DNA of 8,005 nt from Atopobium sp. UBA6362 (lineage in GTDB: Bacteria > Actinomycetota > Coriobacteriia > Coriobacteriales > Atopobiaceae), in contig DJRK01000099.1 in NCBI GenBank assembly GCA_002440065.1, positions 5,004 through 13,008 of the forward strand, read 5' to 3'. Both the position numbers and the translations under genes were made by a program. Positions 1-7,818 of the stretch are shown here, piece by piece (the first letter of the stretch is position 1; the number at the start of each line of letters is the position of its first letter). Under the pieces are notes generated by a model. It worked only from the letters and a program-made list of their open reading frames with translations. It made no database searches and was not told the origin of the DNA.

Positions 1-9
1 CGTTTTTTA

Positions 10-83
10 CTCATTTGAGTAATTTACGAACCTGTCCCCAAAAGTGCTCAAATGAACGTTTTTCGAACCTGTCCCCAAAAGTG
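10..83. repeat. Pair of 20-nt direct repeats (ACCTGTCCCCAAAAGTG type) with an interleaved inverted repeat
   Basis: An identical 20-nt sequence, reading CGAACCTGTCCCC then AAAAGTG, occurs at 27-46 and 64-83. The second copy ends one base short of the aminotransferase stop codon (85-87). An inverted repeat, TCATTTGAG at 11-19 and CTCAAATGA at 47-55, encloses the first copy. The T-rich stretch before the second copy (CGTTTTT, 57-63) also appears at 1-7, so another copy may lie beyond the left edge. Read on the minus strand this is the 3' untranslated region of the aminotransferase gene. The segment is clearly more AT-rich than the genes. The pattern looks like a short dispersed intergenic repeat; its family is not identified. 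Confidence 0.75.
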
Positions 84-84
84 A

Positions 85-1266
85 TCAGCGGTAGAGGGCG
101 GCAAGCTTCTCCCAGGCGGGCATGGAGTTCACGATGGTCTCGCGGCTCACGCAGTAGCCCACGCGGACCCAGCCGGGGCAGCCGAAGGAGTCGGACGGCA
201 CCGGCAGGAGCTCGAGCGACTTGGCCTTCTCGAAGAACGCGTTCGCGTCCGGTTCCAGCGCCTTGACCCACAGGTAGAAGGCGCCCTGCGGCTCGATGTA
301 CTCGTAGCCCAGGCGAGAAAGGCCCTCGGTGAGGAGGCGGCGGTTCTCGGCGTAGGCGTCCACGTTGCACGGCTCGTCGACGCAGTCGGCAAGCACGTGC
401 TGGAAGAGGGCCGGGGCGCAAACGAAGCCCAGCTTGCGGCCGGCGCCGGCGACGGCGAGGACGAGCTCGTCGTGGTCGGGGTTCGTGGGCGGGACGAGCA
501 CCCAGCCGATGCGCTCGCCGGGCAGCGAGAGGCTCTTGGAGTAGCTGTAGCACACGATCGAGCGGTCGTAGATCGCGGGGACCCAAGGCACCTCGGCGCC
601 GTAGGCGATCTCGCGGTACGGCTCGTCGGAGACGAGGTAGATCTGCGTGCCCAGGCGCTTCTCGGCAGCGCGCAGGGCGTCGGCGAGGTCATCGAGGTTC
701 TGGCGGGCGTAGACCGAGCCCACCGGGTTGTTGGGCGAGTTCACGACCACGGCGCGGGTGCGCTCGTTGATCGCCGCGGCGACGGCGTCGACGTCGATCT
801 GGAACGTGGCGGGGTCGGCCATGACCTCGACGCAAGTCGCGCCCGCGGTCTCGATCCAGACGCGGTACTCGGGGAAGTACGGGGCGATGACGATGACCTC
901 GCCGCCGGGGGTTACCGTCGCGTGGAAGGAGATGGAGAGGGAGGCCGCCGCGCCGCAGGTCAGGTAGAGGTCGCCGGCCGCGTAACCGGTGCCGAAGCGA
1001 CGGTTCAGGCTCTGGGCCACGGCCTCGCGGACGCTCGGCAGGCCGGCCGCCGGCGTGTAACCGTGCAGCTGGGTGGGCGGCAGCTCGAGGGCGCGCTCGA
1101 TGGACTTGCGCACGGCCTCGGGCGCGGGGACGGACGGGTTGCCCAGGCTGAAGTCGAAGACGTTCTCGGCGCCGATCTGCGCTTTGCGGGCGCCGCCGTA
1201 CGCAGCGATCTCGCGGATGGAGGACTTCTGCGCGCCGTACGCGTAGCTCTTCTCGTTGATGCTCAT
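85..1266 (-). CDS. Pyridoxal-phosphate-dependent aminotransferase, class I/II (aspartate aminotransferase-like)
   Basis: Cytosolic fold-type I aminotransferase of 393 residues, a normal length for the family. It would transfer an amino group between an amino acid and a 2-oxo acid; the substrate cannot be read from the sequence. Visible landmarks are the N-terminal LGNPS (41-45) and HGYTP (68-72) segments, NSPNNPVG (176-183), SDEPY with the ring-nitrogen Asp214, SYSKS with the Schiff-base Lys244, PGERIGW with phosphate-binding Arg252, and WVRVGY with the likely carboxylate-binding Arg368. The reading frame stays open to 1398, but the ATG at 1266 is preferred. It follows AAGGGGAG about 6 nt upstream, homology begins there, and the extra 44 residues would be translated from the ftsH terminator. 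The gene is 95 bp downstream of ftsH on the same strand with a terminator-like hairpin between, so it may have its own promoter; none is obvious. It is followed directly by the repeats at 10-83. Confidence 0.93.
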   Translation of the reverse strand: MSINEKSYAYGAQKSSIREIAAYGGARKAQIGAENVFDFSLGNPSVPAPEAVRKSIERALELPPTQLHGYTPAAGLPSVREAVAQSLNRRFGTGYAAGDLYLTCGAAASLSISFHATVTPGGEVIVIAPYFPEYRVWIETAGATCVEVMADPATFQIDVDAVAAAINERTRAVVVNSPNNPVGSVYARQNLDDLADALRAAEKRLGTQIYLVSDEPYREIAYGAEVPWVPAIYDRSIVCYSYSKSLSLPGERIGWVLVPPTNPDHDELVLAVAGAGRKLGFVCAPALFQHVLADCVDEPCNVDAYAENRRLLTEGLSRLGYEYIEPQGAFYLWVKALEPDANAFFEKAKSLELLPVPSDSFGCPGWVRVGYCVSRETIVNSMPAWEKLAALYR

Positions 1267-1321
1267 CGTTTTCTCCCCTTCGCTCGTCGGTCCGCCGCGT
1301 GGCGAGGCCCCGAATTGCCGG

Positions 1322-1351
1322 AAAACCAAACCAACCCGCGTCTGGCGCGGG
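1322..1351 (-). terminator. Probable Rho-independent terminator of ftsH
   Basis: Reading the minus strand, ten bases past the ftsH stop there is a 6-bp GC stem (CCCGCG/CGCGGG, arms 1346-1351 and 1335-1340) with a 5-nt loop. It is followed by a G-interrupted U-rich tail (TTGGTTTGGTTTT). The tail is weaker than a pure U run, so read-through into the aminotransferase gene is possible. Confidence 0.65.
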
Positions 1352-1361
1352 ACGAAACCGG

Positions 1362-3272
<1,911 letters not shown>

Positions 3273-3312
3273 GGGCGAAACTCCAATGCGCAGAAGAAAC
3301 GGTGCTTCTTTG

Positions 3313-3350
3313 AAAAACCAACCCATCTGCGCCTGGCGCGGATGGGTTGG
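3313..3350 (-). terminator. Rho-independent terminator after hpt, 40 nt before ftsH
   Basis: On the minus strand, 12 nt past the hpt stop, 16-nt arms at 3335-3350 and 3318-3333 pair with a single mismatch around a minimal loop. A run of five U follows (A at 3313-3317). This is a strong intrinsic terminator. It sits only about 40 nt upstream of the proposed ftsH start codon and contains the ATG at 3326 that a simple ORF caller would choose for ftsH. Confidence 0.85.
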
Positions 3351-3362
3351 GTGCGGGCGACG

Positions 3363-3911
3363 CTATGCGTAGACCTCGGGCTTGAGGATCCCGATGTAGG
3401 GAAGGTTGCGATAGCGCTCGGCATAGTCGAGGCCGTAGCCCACGATGAACTCGTCGGGCACGTGGGCGCCCACGTACTCGGGGTCGACGGCGGGCTTCTT
3501 GCCCTTGACGTCCTTCACGAGGAAGGCCGCGACCTTCACGGACTTGGCCTTGCGGGCCTCGAGCATGCGGATGAGGTAGGACAGTGTGAGGCCCGAGTCG
3601 AGGATGTCCTCGACGATGAGCACGTCGCGGCCCTCGATCTTTGTGTCGAGGTCCTTCACGATGCGCACGACGCCCGAGGACTTGACGCCGTCGCCGTAGC
3701 TCGAGACGGCCATAAAATCGACGGCCACGGGGCAGTCGATGGCGCGCATGACGTCGGCGGTAAAGACGACCGCGCCCTTGAGAACCGCCACGAGCAGCGG
3801 GTTCTTGCCCTCGTAGTCCTTGGTGATCTGCTTGCCCATGCGGGCCACGATCGCCTTGATCTCCTCTTCGCTGAGCACGACTTCCGAAATGTCCGGGTGC
3901 AGTGCCTCCAT
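3363..3911 (-). CDS. hpt: Hypoxanthine phosphoribosyltransferase
   Basis: Cytosolic purine-salvage enzyme of 182 residues, the usual bacterial length. It joins hypoxanthine (and commonly guanine) to PRPP, giving IMP or GMP and pyrophosphate. The PRPP-binding signature VLIVEDILDSG (97-107) carries the paired acidic residues Glu101 and Asp102. LKGAVVF (44-50), SYGDG (71-75, flexible catalytic loop) and the C-terminal PDEFIVGYGLDYAERYRNLP region (152-171) are typical of the family. The ATG at 3911 is chosen because AAGGGGA stands about 5 nt upstream and the product length fits. An upstream in-frame ATG at 3974 would add 21 unsupported residues. The gene is 92 bp downstream of tilS in the same direction. 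That gap shows no convincing promoter, so co-transcription with tilS is likely. A strong terminator follows. Confidence 0.96.
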   Translation of the reverse strand: MEALHPDISEVVLSEEEIKAIVARMGKQITKDYEGKNPLLVAVLKGAVVFTADVMRAIDCPVAVDFMAVSSYGDGVKSSGVVRIVKDLDTKIEGRDVLIVEDILDSGLTLSYLIRMLEARKAKSVKVAAFLVKDVKGKKPAVDPEYVGAHVPDEFIVGYGLDYAERYRNLPYIGILKPEVYA

Positions 3912-4003
3912 GAGCGTCCCCTTCCTGGGATCTGCCGAGCCGCGGGTTGCCCTCGCGTTGCCGATACAGGTCATTAGGATACACCGCGGCGGCGCAGGTG
4001 AGG

Positions 4004-5509
4004 CTAGCTCTTGGGGGTGATTTTCAATTCGATGAGGCGGCGCGTCGCGGGCTCGCAGCGGAAGCGCTCGTCTGCCCGGACGCCGGCGACCCACGCGATG
4101 CCGCCCGTGGGGCCCGTCCGCACGACGGGGACCGCCGCACGCTCGGCCGTGGGCACCTTGGCCTCGCCAAGAAGGTCCGAGAGCTTCTTGGACTGGCCGT
4201 GCATGCCGAGCGGGCACAGGACGTCGCCCGCGCGCGGCGCGTCGACCCAGAGCCGTCCGCCCGTGGCGGGGTCGATGCCCACGGCCGCGGCGTCCAGCAG
4301 CACCGACTCCCCCGCCCACTCCAGGCCGTGGGCGCGCGCGAGGGCGGGCACGTCGGTCGCGGCGTCCACGTCCGAGAGGCGCGCCTCGAGCACGCGGCCG
4401 TCCGGCAGCGCGAGCGAGCCCGGCACGTCGAGCCAGCCCGACGGCGCCTCGGGCGAGGCCGTGCGGGCGCGCAGGATCAGGAGCCCATGCTCCACGCGGG
4501 CGTCCACGCCCATGGCGATCGTCGTGGAACCCGCCCCAGCGGCAACGAGCCGCAGGACGGAGGCTATATGGCGCGCTTCCAGGCGGGCGTCGGGGCATAC
4601 CGCGAGGACCGCGCGGCGCACGACGCGGCGGGCGATCGCGACCTCGGTCGCGGCCAGGCGCGCAGCGTCCACGGCGAGCACGCCGGGGTCGGAGCGGCGG
4701 GTGAGGTCGCGCAGGGCGCGGGCGGCCACGGCGGTGAGGTAGGCGTCCTCGTCCGAGAGGATGTCGCAGGTGGTGGCCAGGCTCGCGGCCAGGCGCGGGT
4801 TGCGGGCGCGCGCGACAGGCATGACCTCGTGGCGCACGTAGGCGCGCAGGTAGCGCGTGTCGGCGTTCGTCGCGTCCTCGCGCCACACGATGCCGCGCAT
4901 CCGCAAAAGCTCGCACAGCTCGTCGTGGGTGCGGTCGAGCAGGGGCCGCACGATGCGGTTGCGCCGGCGCGGGATGGAGGACAGGCCCGACGCGCCCGTG
5001 CCGCGGATCGCGTTCATGAAGAAGGTCTCGGCGCGGTCGTCGGCGGTGTGCGCCGTCAGGATGCGGGCCGCGGAGCGCGGGACGCCCACCTCGGAGCACA
5101 GGTCGTTGGCCAGGCGGCCGGCCTCGGCGTAGCGGGCGACGCGGCCGGCGTTCTCGACGTTGCCGTCCGTGCTCTGGGCGAGCTCGGCCACGTCGATGCG
5201 CCGCACGGTGCACGGGATGCCGAAGCGCGCGCACATCTCGCGCACGAACTCCTCGTCCTCCTCGGCGTCTATACCGCGCAGCTGGTGGTTCACGTGGAGC
5301 ACATGGAGGCGTTCCCGGGCGATGCGCGCCTCGCCGCGGCCGTCGTCGATGTCGAGCGAGGAGGTGGCGGCGAGCACGAGCAGCGCCGTGGAGTCCGCCC
5401 CGCCCGAGACCATGAGCACCACCGGGGCCGCCAGCTCGGCGTCGACCTGGCCGCTCGGGCGCTCGAAGCGCGCCTGTCCCGTTGCGTACCTGCGCGAAAC
5501 GCTCGGCAT
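4004..5509 (-). CDS. tilS: tRNA(Ile)-lysidine synthetase TilS
   Basis: Cytosolic PP-loop ATPase (501 residues) that converts the wobble cytidine of the CAU-anticodon isoleucine tRNA to lysidine, changing both its charging and its codon reading; normally essential. The N-terminal domain shows the PP-loop SGGADS (35-40), LHVNHQLRG (71-79) and AHTADDRAETFFMNAIRGTG (153-172). A middle helical region follows. A C-terminal TilS domain is recognisable from GDVLCPLGMHGQSKKLSDLL (428-447) to the end. The protein is therefore the long form rather than the roughly 320-residue form of mycobacteria. The start at 5509 is chosen because GGAGG lies 7 nt upstream and the PP-loop follows at a normal distance. 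The frame is open further upstream to 5650, but that would run through the intergenic region and into walJ. Divergent from walJ and first gene of the tilS-hpt-ftsH group. Confidence 0.96.
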   Translation of the reverse strand: MPSVSRRYATGQARFERPSGQVDAELAAPVVLMVSGGADSTALLVLAATSSLDIDDGRGEARIARERLHVLHVNHQLRGIDAEEDEEFVREMCARFGIPCTVRRIDVAELAQSTDGNVENAGRVARYAEAGRLANDLCSEVGVPRSAARILTAHTADDRAETFFMNAIRGTGASGLSSIPRRRNRIVRPLLDRTHDELCELLRMRGIVWREDATNADTRYLRAYVRHEVMPVARARNPRLAASLATTCDILSDEDAYLTAVAARALRDLTRRSDPGVLAVDAARLAATEVAIARRVVRRAVLAVCPDARLEARHIASVLRLVAAGAGSTTIAMGVDARVEHGLLILRARTASPEAPSGWLDVPGSLALPDGRVLEARLSDVDAATDVPALARAHGLEWAGESVLLDAAAVGIDPATGGRLWVDAPRAGDVLCPLGMHGQSKKLSDLLGEAKVPTAERAAVPVVRTGPTGGIAWVAGVRADERFRCEPATRRLIELKITPKS

Positions 5510-5532
5510 CCGCGTCCCTCCCGTGTCCCTCG

Positions 5533-5553
5533 CGTGCAATAATCTCCTGCACG
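5533..5553. promoter_or_regulatory. Inverted repeat CGTGCA-N9-TGCACG in the tilS/walJ divergent gap
   Basis: Perfect 6-bp arms (5533-5538 and 5548-5553) flank an AT-richer 9-nt centre (ATAATCTCC) within the 139-bp space between the two divergent genes. It lies 24-44 nt upstream of the tilS start, so it could be an operator, or a hairpin in the tilS leader RNA. No good -35/-10 pair was found on either strand in the gap. A TTAAAT near 5604 is the only plausible -10 toward walJ, and it has no -35 partner. A GCAC triplet run lies at about 5565-5576. Confidence 0.35.
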
Positions 5554-5648
5554 AGTGTAACCCCGCACGCACGCACGCGGCCGTCCCCGTACGGCGGCGA
5601 GCCTTAAATCCCCGCGCGCCCGGGGAAGGAAGAGGAGCAAAGAGGCCC

Positions 5649-6455
5649 ATGTACCCACAGATTCACCTGCACGTGCTCGCCAGCGGCTCTGCGGGCAACG
5701 CCGCGCTGGTAGAGGGGCCGGACGGCTTCGTCCTCGTGGACTGCGGGCTCTCCCGACGCGAGCTTTTGCGCCGCATGGGAGAGCTCAAGCTCGATGCCGA
5801 GAAGGTCCGCGCCGTCCTCGTGACGCACGAGCACGGCGACCACACGCGCGGCCTTCCCGTGCTGAGCAACAACTTCGACGGCCCTCTTTACGCGACGGCG
5901 GGGACCGTGGGCGGCAGCAAGGCCCTGTCCGGGCTCCCGTTCACGATGATCGGCCACAGCGACGAGCTCGACCTCGCGGGCATGCACGTGCGCGCCTTCC
6001 CCACCTCCCACGACGTGTGCGACCCCGTGGGGTTCGTCTTCGAGACCGACTCCGACCAGCTCGGCTTCTGCACGGACACCGGCGTCCTCACGCCCGAGGC
6101 GCAGCAGCTGCTCTTTGGGTCGCGCATCCTCGCCCTGGAGTCCAACCACGACGCGCGCATGCTCCAGACCGGCCCCTACCCCGCCTACCTCAAGGCGCGT
6201 GTGGGCGGGGACCGCGGCCACCTCTCCAACGACCAGGCGGCCGATGCGCTCCGGGAGCTCGTCGACGAGGACACCGAGACCGTGGTCGCCATGCACCTCT
6301 CGCAGGAGAACAACCGGCCGAGCGTCTGCGTCCGCACGCTCGCCGAGGCCGTCGGCGCCCAGGCCGCGAACGACGCCTTCACCGAGGCGCGCACACCCGA
6401 CGGGCTTCTCACCGTCTGCGCGGCCGCCCAGGACTGGCCCCTCTCCGTCTGGTAA
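5649..6455 (+). CDS. walJ: MBL-fold metallo-hydrolase, WalJ/YycJ family
   Basis: Metallo-beta-lactamase-fold protein of 268 residues. The metal-binding motif is THEHGDH (59-65: His60, His62, Asp64, His65). Further candidate ligands are His121 in PTSHDVCDP, Asp143 in CTDTG and His216 in VAMHLS. The block LALESNHDARMLQTGPYP (161-178) and GDRGHLSND (187-195) match the WalJ/YycJ family by eye. In Firmicutes this gene lies with walRK and the protein is linked to DNA metabolism or cell-wall/division coordination. Here no walRK is adjacent. No signal peptide or membrane segment is seen, so it should be cytosolic. The frame is open upstream to 5160 (antisense to tilS), but the ATG at 5649 follows a purine-rich GGAAGGAAGAGGAG and begins the conserved fold. 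The exact nucleic-acid substrate is not deducible. Confidence 0.9.
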   Translation: MYPQIHLHVLASGSAGNAALVEGPDGFVLVDCGLSRRELLRRMGELKLDAEKVRAVLVTHEHGDHTRGLPVLSNNFDGPLYATAGTVGGSKALSGLPFTMIGHSDELDLAGMHVRAFPTSHDVCDPVGFVFETDSDQLGFCTDTGVLTPEAQQLLFGSRILALESNHDARMLQTGPYPAYLKARVGGDRGHLSNDQAADALRELVDEDTETVVAMHLSQENNRPSVCVRTLAEAVGAQAANDAFTEARTPDGLLTVCAAAQDWPLSVW

Positions 6456-6458
6456 ACG

Positions 6459-6504
6459 AATTTGGGGTCGGACCCCAAATTAACTTAGGGTCCGACCCCA
6501 AATT
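6459..6504. repeat. Two abutting 23-nt palindromic units (AATTTGGGGTC/GACCCCAAATT)
   Basis: Unit 1 (6459-6481) is a perfect inverted repeat: 11-nt arms AATTTGGGGTC and GACCCCAAATT around one central G. Unit 2 (6482-6504) follows with no spacer. It has the same right arm, two changes in the left arm and a central C, so the two units differ at three positions. Unit 1 starts three bases after the walJ stop codon. The hairpins lack a U-run, so they are poor Rho-independent terminators. Palindromes with a GGGGTC/GACCCC core recur as dispersed intergenic repeats in many bacteria and are often linked to REP-type (Y1/HUH) transposases; no such gene is present here. The family link is inference. Confidence 0.85.
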
Positions 6505-6514
6505 GAGGCACAAA

Positions 6515-6549
6515 GGGGCGGCAGTGCCCGCTGAGCACACCACCGCCCC
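6515..6549. terminator. GC-rich stem-loop in the walJ/hsp20 convergent gap, possible terminator
   Basis: GGGGCGG (6515-6521) pairs with CCGCCCC (6543-6549), with a short additional GTG/CAC stem (6524-6526 with 6538-6540) inside. It lies between two converging genes and could stop transcription from both sides. Only a weak U-stretch (TTTG on the minus strand) follows, so intrinsic termination is uncertain. Confidence 0.4.
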
Positions 6550-6609
6550 AATGGTCTAAAGCCGCTTATCGCGTTCGCTCGCGCAGTAGCCCCTGCGAAG
6601 AAACCCGAG

Positions 6610-7041
6610 CTAGTCGATGGCGACCTTCGTGACGTTGGCGTTCTGGTCCTGCTTGGGGACGTTCACCGTGAGGACGCCGCCCTCGAGCTTGGCGGACAGG
6701 CCGGACGTCGCGGCATCCTTGAGGTAGACGCCGCGCGTGGCGCTCCACTCGCCGCTCTCCTTGTACAGGTAGTTCTTGCCCTTCTCCTCGTCGGACTCCT
6801 TCTTGTCGACGGAGACGGAGAGACGGCCCTCGTTGAGCTCGACGTCGATCTGGTCGCGGGAGACGCCGGGGAGCTCGGCCGTGACGACGTACTTGTCGCC
6901 GGCGTCCTCGACGTTCATCTTGAAGCTCGAGACGTCCTTGCCGAGCGTCGCGAGCGGGGCGTCAAAGAAGCCGTCGAACGCATCGAAGGGCCAGCTGCGA
7001 AGACCGCGTGCGTAACGATCGTAGGGAACCATGCTTGCCAT
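6610..7041 (-). CDS. hsp20: Small heat-shock protein, Hsp20/alpha-crystallin family
   Basis: ATP-independent holdase chaperone of 143 residues that binds unfolding proteins in the cytosol and forms large oligomers. A short N-terminal arm rich in aromatic residues (PFDAFDGFFD, 18-27) precedes the alpha-crystallin domain (about 38-133), with AELPGV (55-60), EGRLSVSV (71-78) and GGVLTVNVPK (121-130). The C-terminus VAID (140-143) resembles the I/V-x-I/V anchoring motif. The ATG at 7041 is chosen because AAAGGAG stands 8 nt upstream; the frame extends 14 codons further, through the ribosome binding site itself. The gene converges with walJ and is divergent from the gene at 7297. Regulation is suggested by the HAIR-like site and the foldable leader annotated upstream. 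Confidence 0.95.
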   Translation of the reverse strand: MASMVPYDRYARGLRSWPFDAFDGFFDAPLATLGKDVSSFKMNVEDAGDKYVVTAELPGVSRDQIDVELNEGRLSVSVDKKESDEEKGKNYLYKESGEWSATRGVYLKDAATSGLSAKLEGGVLTVNVPKQDQNANVTKVAID

Positions 7042-7044
7042 AGT

Positions 7045-7122
7045 AACCACTCCTTTGGGTTGTGGGTGCCTCGTCTTGCGCACCCCTTGTTTACGTTGTT
7101 ATTTATGCCCGATTGAGTGGTT
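7045..7122 (-). promoter_or_regulatory. hsp20 leader with an inverted repeat masking the ribosome binding site
   Basis: On the minus strand AACCACTC (7115-7122) is exactly complementary to GAGTGGTT (7045-7052). The latter contains the last three bases of the AAAGGAG ribosome binding site. A second stem, GGGTGC/GCACCC (7080-7085 with 7064-7069, 10-nt loop), nests inside, and the rest is AU-rich. If transcription starts upstream of 7122, the message can fold so that its ribosome binding site is paired, as in RNA thermometers known from other hsp20 genes. This is inference from base pairing; the transcription start is unknown. Confidence 0.4.
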
Positions 7123-7145
7123 CTTAAACCGGATTTGCTAGGTTT

Positions 7146-7169
7146 TCTGAGCGTCACATACTCATCATA
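7146..7169 (-). promoter_or_regulatory. Possible hsp20 promoter -10 with overlapping HAIR-like half palindrome
   Basis: On the minus strand TATGAT (7164-7169) matches five of six -10 consensus bases, but no good -35 box lies 16-18 nt upstream. Overlapping it, TGAG-N9-CTCA (7148-7164) has the same core and spacing as HAIR, the HspR operator (CTTGAGT-N7-ACTCAAG). Only 9 of 14 HAIR positions match. Placement on the -10 of a heat-shock gene makes it plausible, but the match is weak. Confidence 0.3.
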
Positions 7170-7296
7170 TCTAAGTCTACTTGTATTAGATTTTGACGCC
7201 TCGAAAGACGTGGAGAGGGTCCGGCACACAGGAGCCAGTCCACTCACTGCGTTAGAATGAACGCATTGCTGAGAAGAACGACCTCGGAGATGCGTT

Positions 7297-7719
7297 ATGA
7301 CCGACCAGAACGAGACCGACGCCCCGCAAGGCGCCCACATGGGCACCCAGCCCGCCCCTCGCGCGCCCTACGTCCGCGAGCAGCGCGTGCGCAAGAGCGC
7401 GGGGACCATCGACGACTACGCCGAGGAGGGCGAGGTGCCCGCGCGCATGGCGCACGACTCCGGCTTCACCGAGCGCGGCCCCATCGGTTCCGGCAGGTCG
7501 TACCGCCGGACGCGCTCCGACGCCGAGAAGCTCCGCCGCGACCTCCAGTACGGCCAGTACCTCGAGGTTCCCAAGGGGCGGCGCGACATCTTCGTCAAGC
7601 GTGAGCGCACGCGCCACATCAAGACGTTCATCGCGCTCGTCGTCGTGCTCGCGATCCTGGCCGTGGTCGTCTATTTCCTGTGGGGCTATATGCAGACGAA
7701 CTGGGGACCCACGAGCTAG
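7297..7719 (+). CDS. Hypothetical single-pass membrane protein with charged N-terminal region
   Basis: I do not recognise a family. The 140-residue product has a long hydrophilic, probably disordered N-terminal part (1-109) with acidic (DDYAEEGEV, 39-47) and basic (SYRRTRSDAEKLRRD, 68-82) stretches. A single hydrophobic helix (about 110-130, FIALVVVLAILAVVVYFLW) and a ten-residue tail follow. Basic residues KRERTRHIK (101-109) precede the helix, which predicts a cytoplasmic N-terminus and a tail-anchor-like topology. The ATG at 7297 has GGAG 7 nt upstream, and codon use matches the neighbours, so it is a real gene. A TAGAAT at 7253-7258 could be its -10, but no -35 partner is seen. It is monocistronic here: divergent from hsp20 and closed by a strong terminator. 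Confidence 0.8.
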   Translation: MTDQNETDAPQGAHMGTQPAPRAPYVREQRVRKSAGTIDDYAEEGEVPARMAHDSGFTERGPIGSGRSYRRTRSDAEKLRRDLQYGQYLEVPKGRRDIFVKRERTRHIKTFIALVVVLAILAVVVYFLWGYMQTNWGPTS

Positions 7720-7756
7720 GGGACACTAGGAGCGCATCGTCCGCAAGACGAAAAAC

Positions 7757-7808
7757 ACGCCGGGGCACCGAGGCCGTCGCTCGATGGACTCGGCGCCCCG
7801 GCGTTTTT
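7757..7808 (+). terminator. Strong, probably bidirectional Rho-independent terminator
   Basis: ACGCCGGGGC (7757-7766) plus CCGAG (7768-7772) pair with CTCGG (7789-7793) plus GCCCCGGCGT (7795-7804), with a single A-C mismatch. A run of T (7804-7808) follows. AAAAA at 7751-7755 gives a U-run on the opposite strand, so it can also stop leftward transcription. It lies about 40 nt after the stop of the membrane-protein gene. Confidence 0.9.
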
Positions 7809-7818
7809 GCCTTCAAAG

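Noticed and set aside
1..83. CRISPR array from the repeated 20-nt sequence
   Set aside because: Only two copies with a 17-nt spacer, no cas genes, and an internal inverted repeat unlike CRISPR.
3912..3974. 21-residue extension of Hpt from an ATG at 3974
   Set aside because: Family length and the ribosome binding site both favour the ATG at 3911.
3947..5542. Plus-strand open frame antisense to tilS
   Set aside because: Its composition (Arg, Gly, Ala, His-rich) is typical of an antisense high-GC frame, and tilS fully explains the region.
5565..5578. GCAC triplet run
   Set aside because: It is a very short run in GC-rich DNA, with nothing to suggest function.
5160..5648. Upstream extension of walJ
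   Set aside because: It overlaps tilS antisense and the divergent gap; the fold begins right after the ATG at 5649.
7193..7221. TTGACG at 7193 as a -35 box for the plus-strand gene at 7297
   Set aside because: No -10-like hexamer occurs 16-18 nt downstream; the sequence there is GC-rich.
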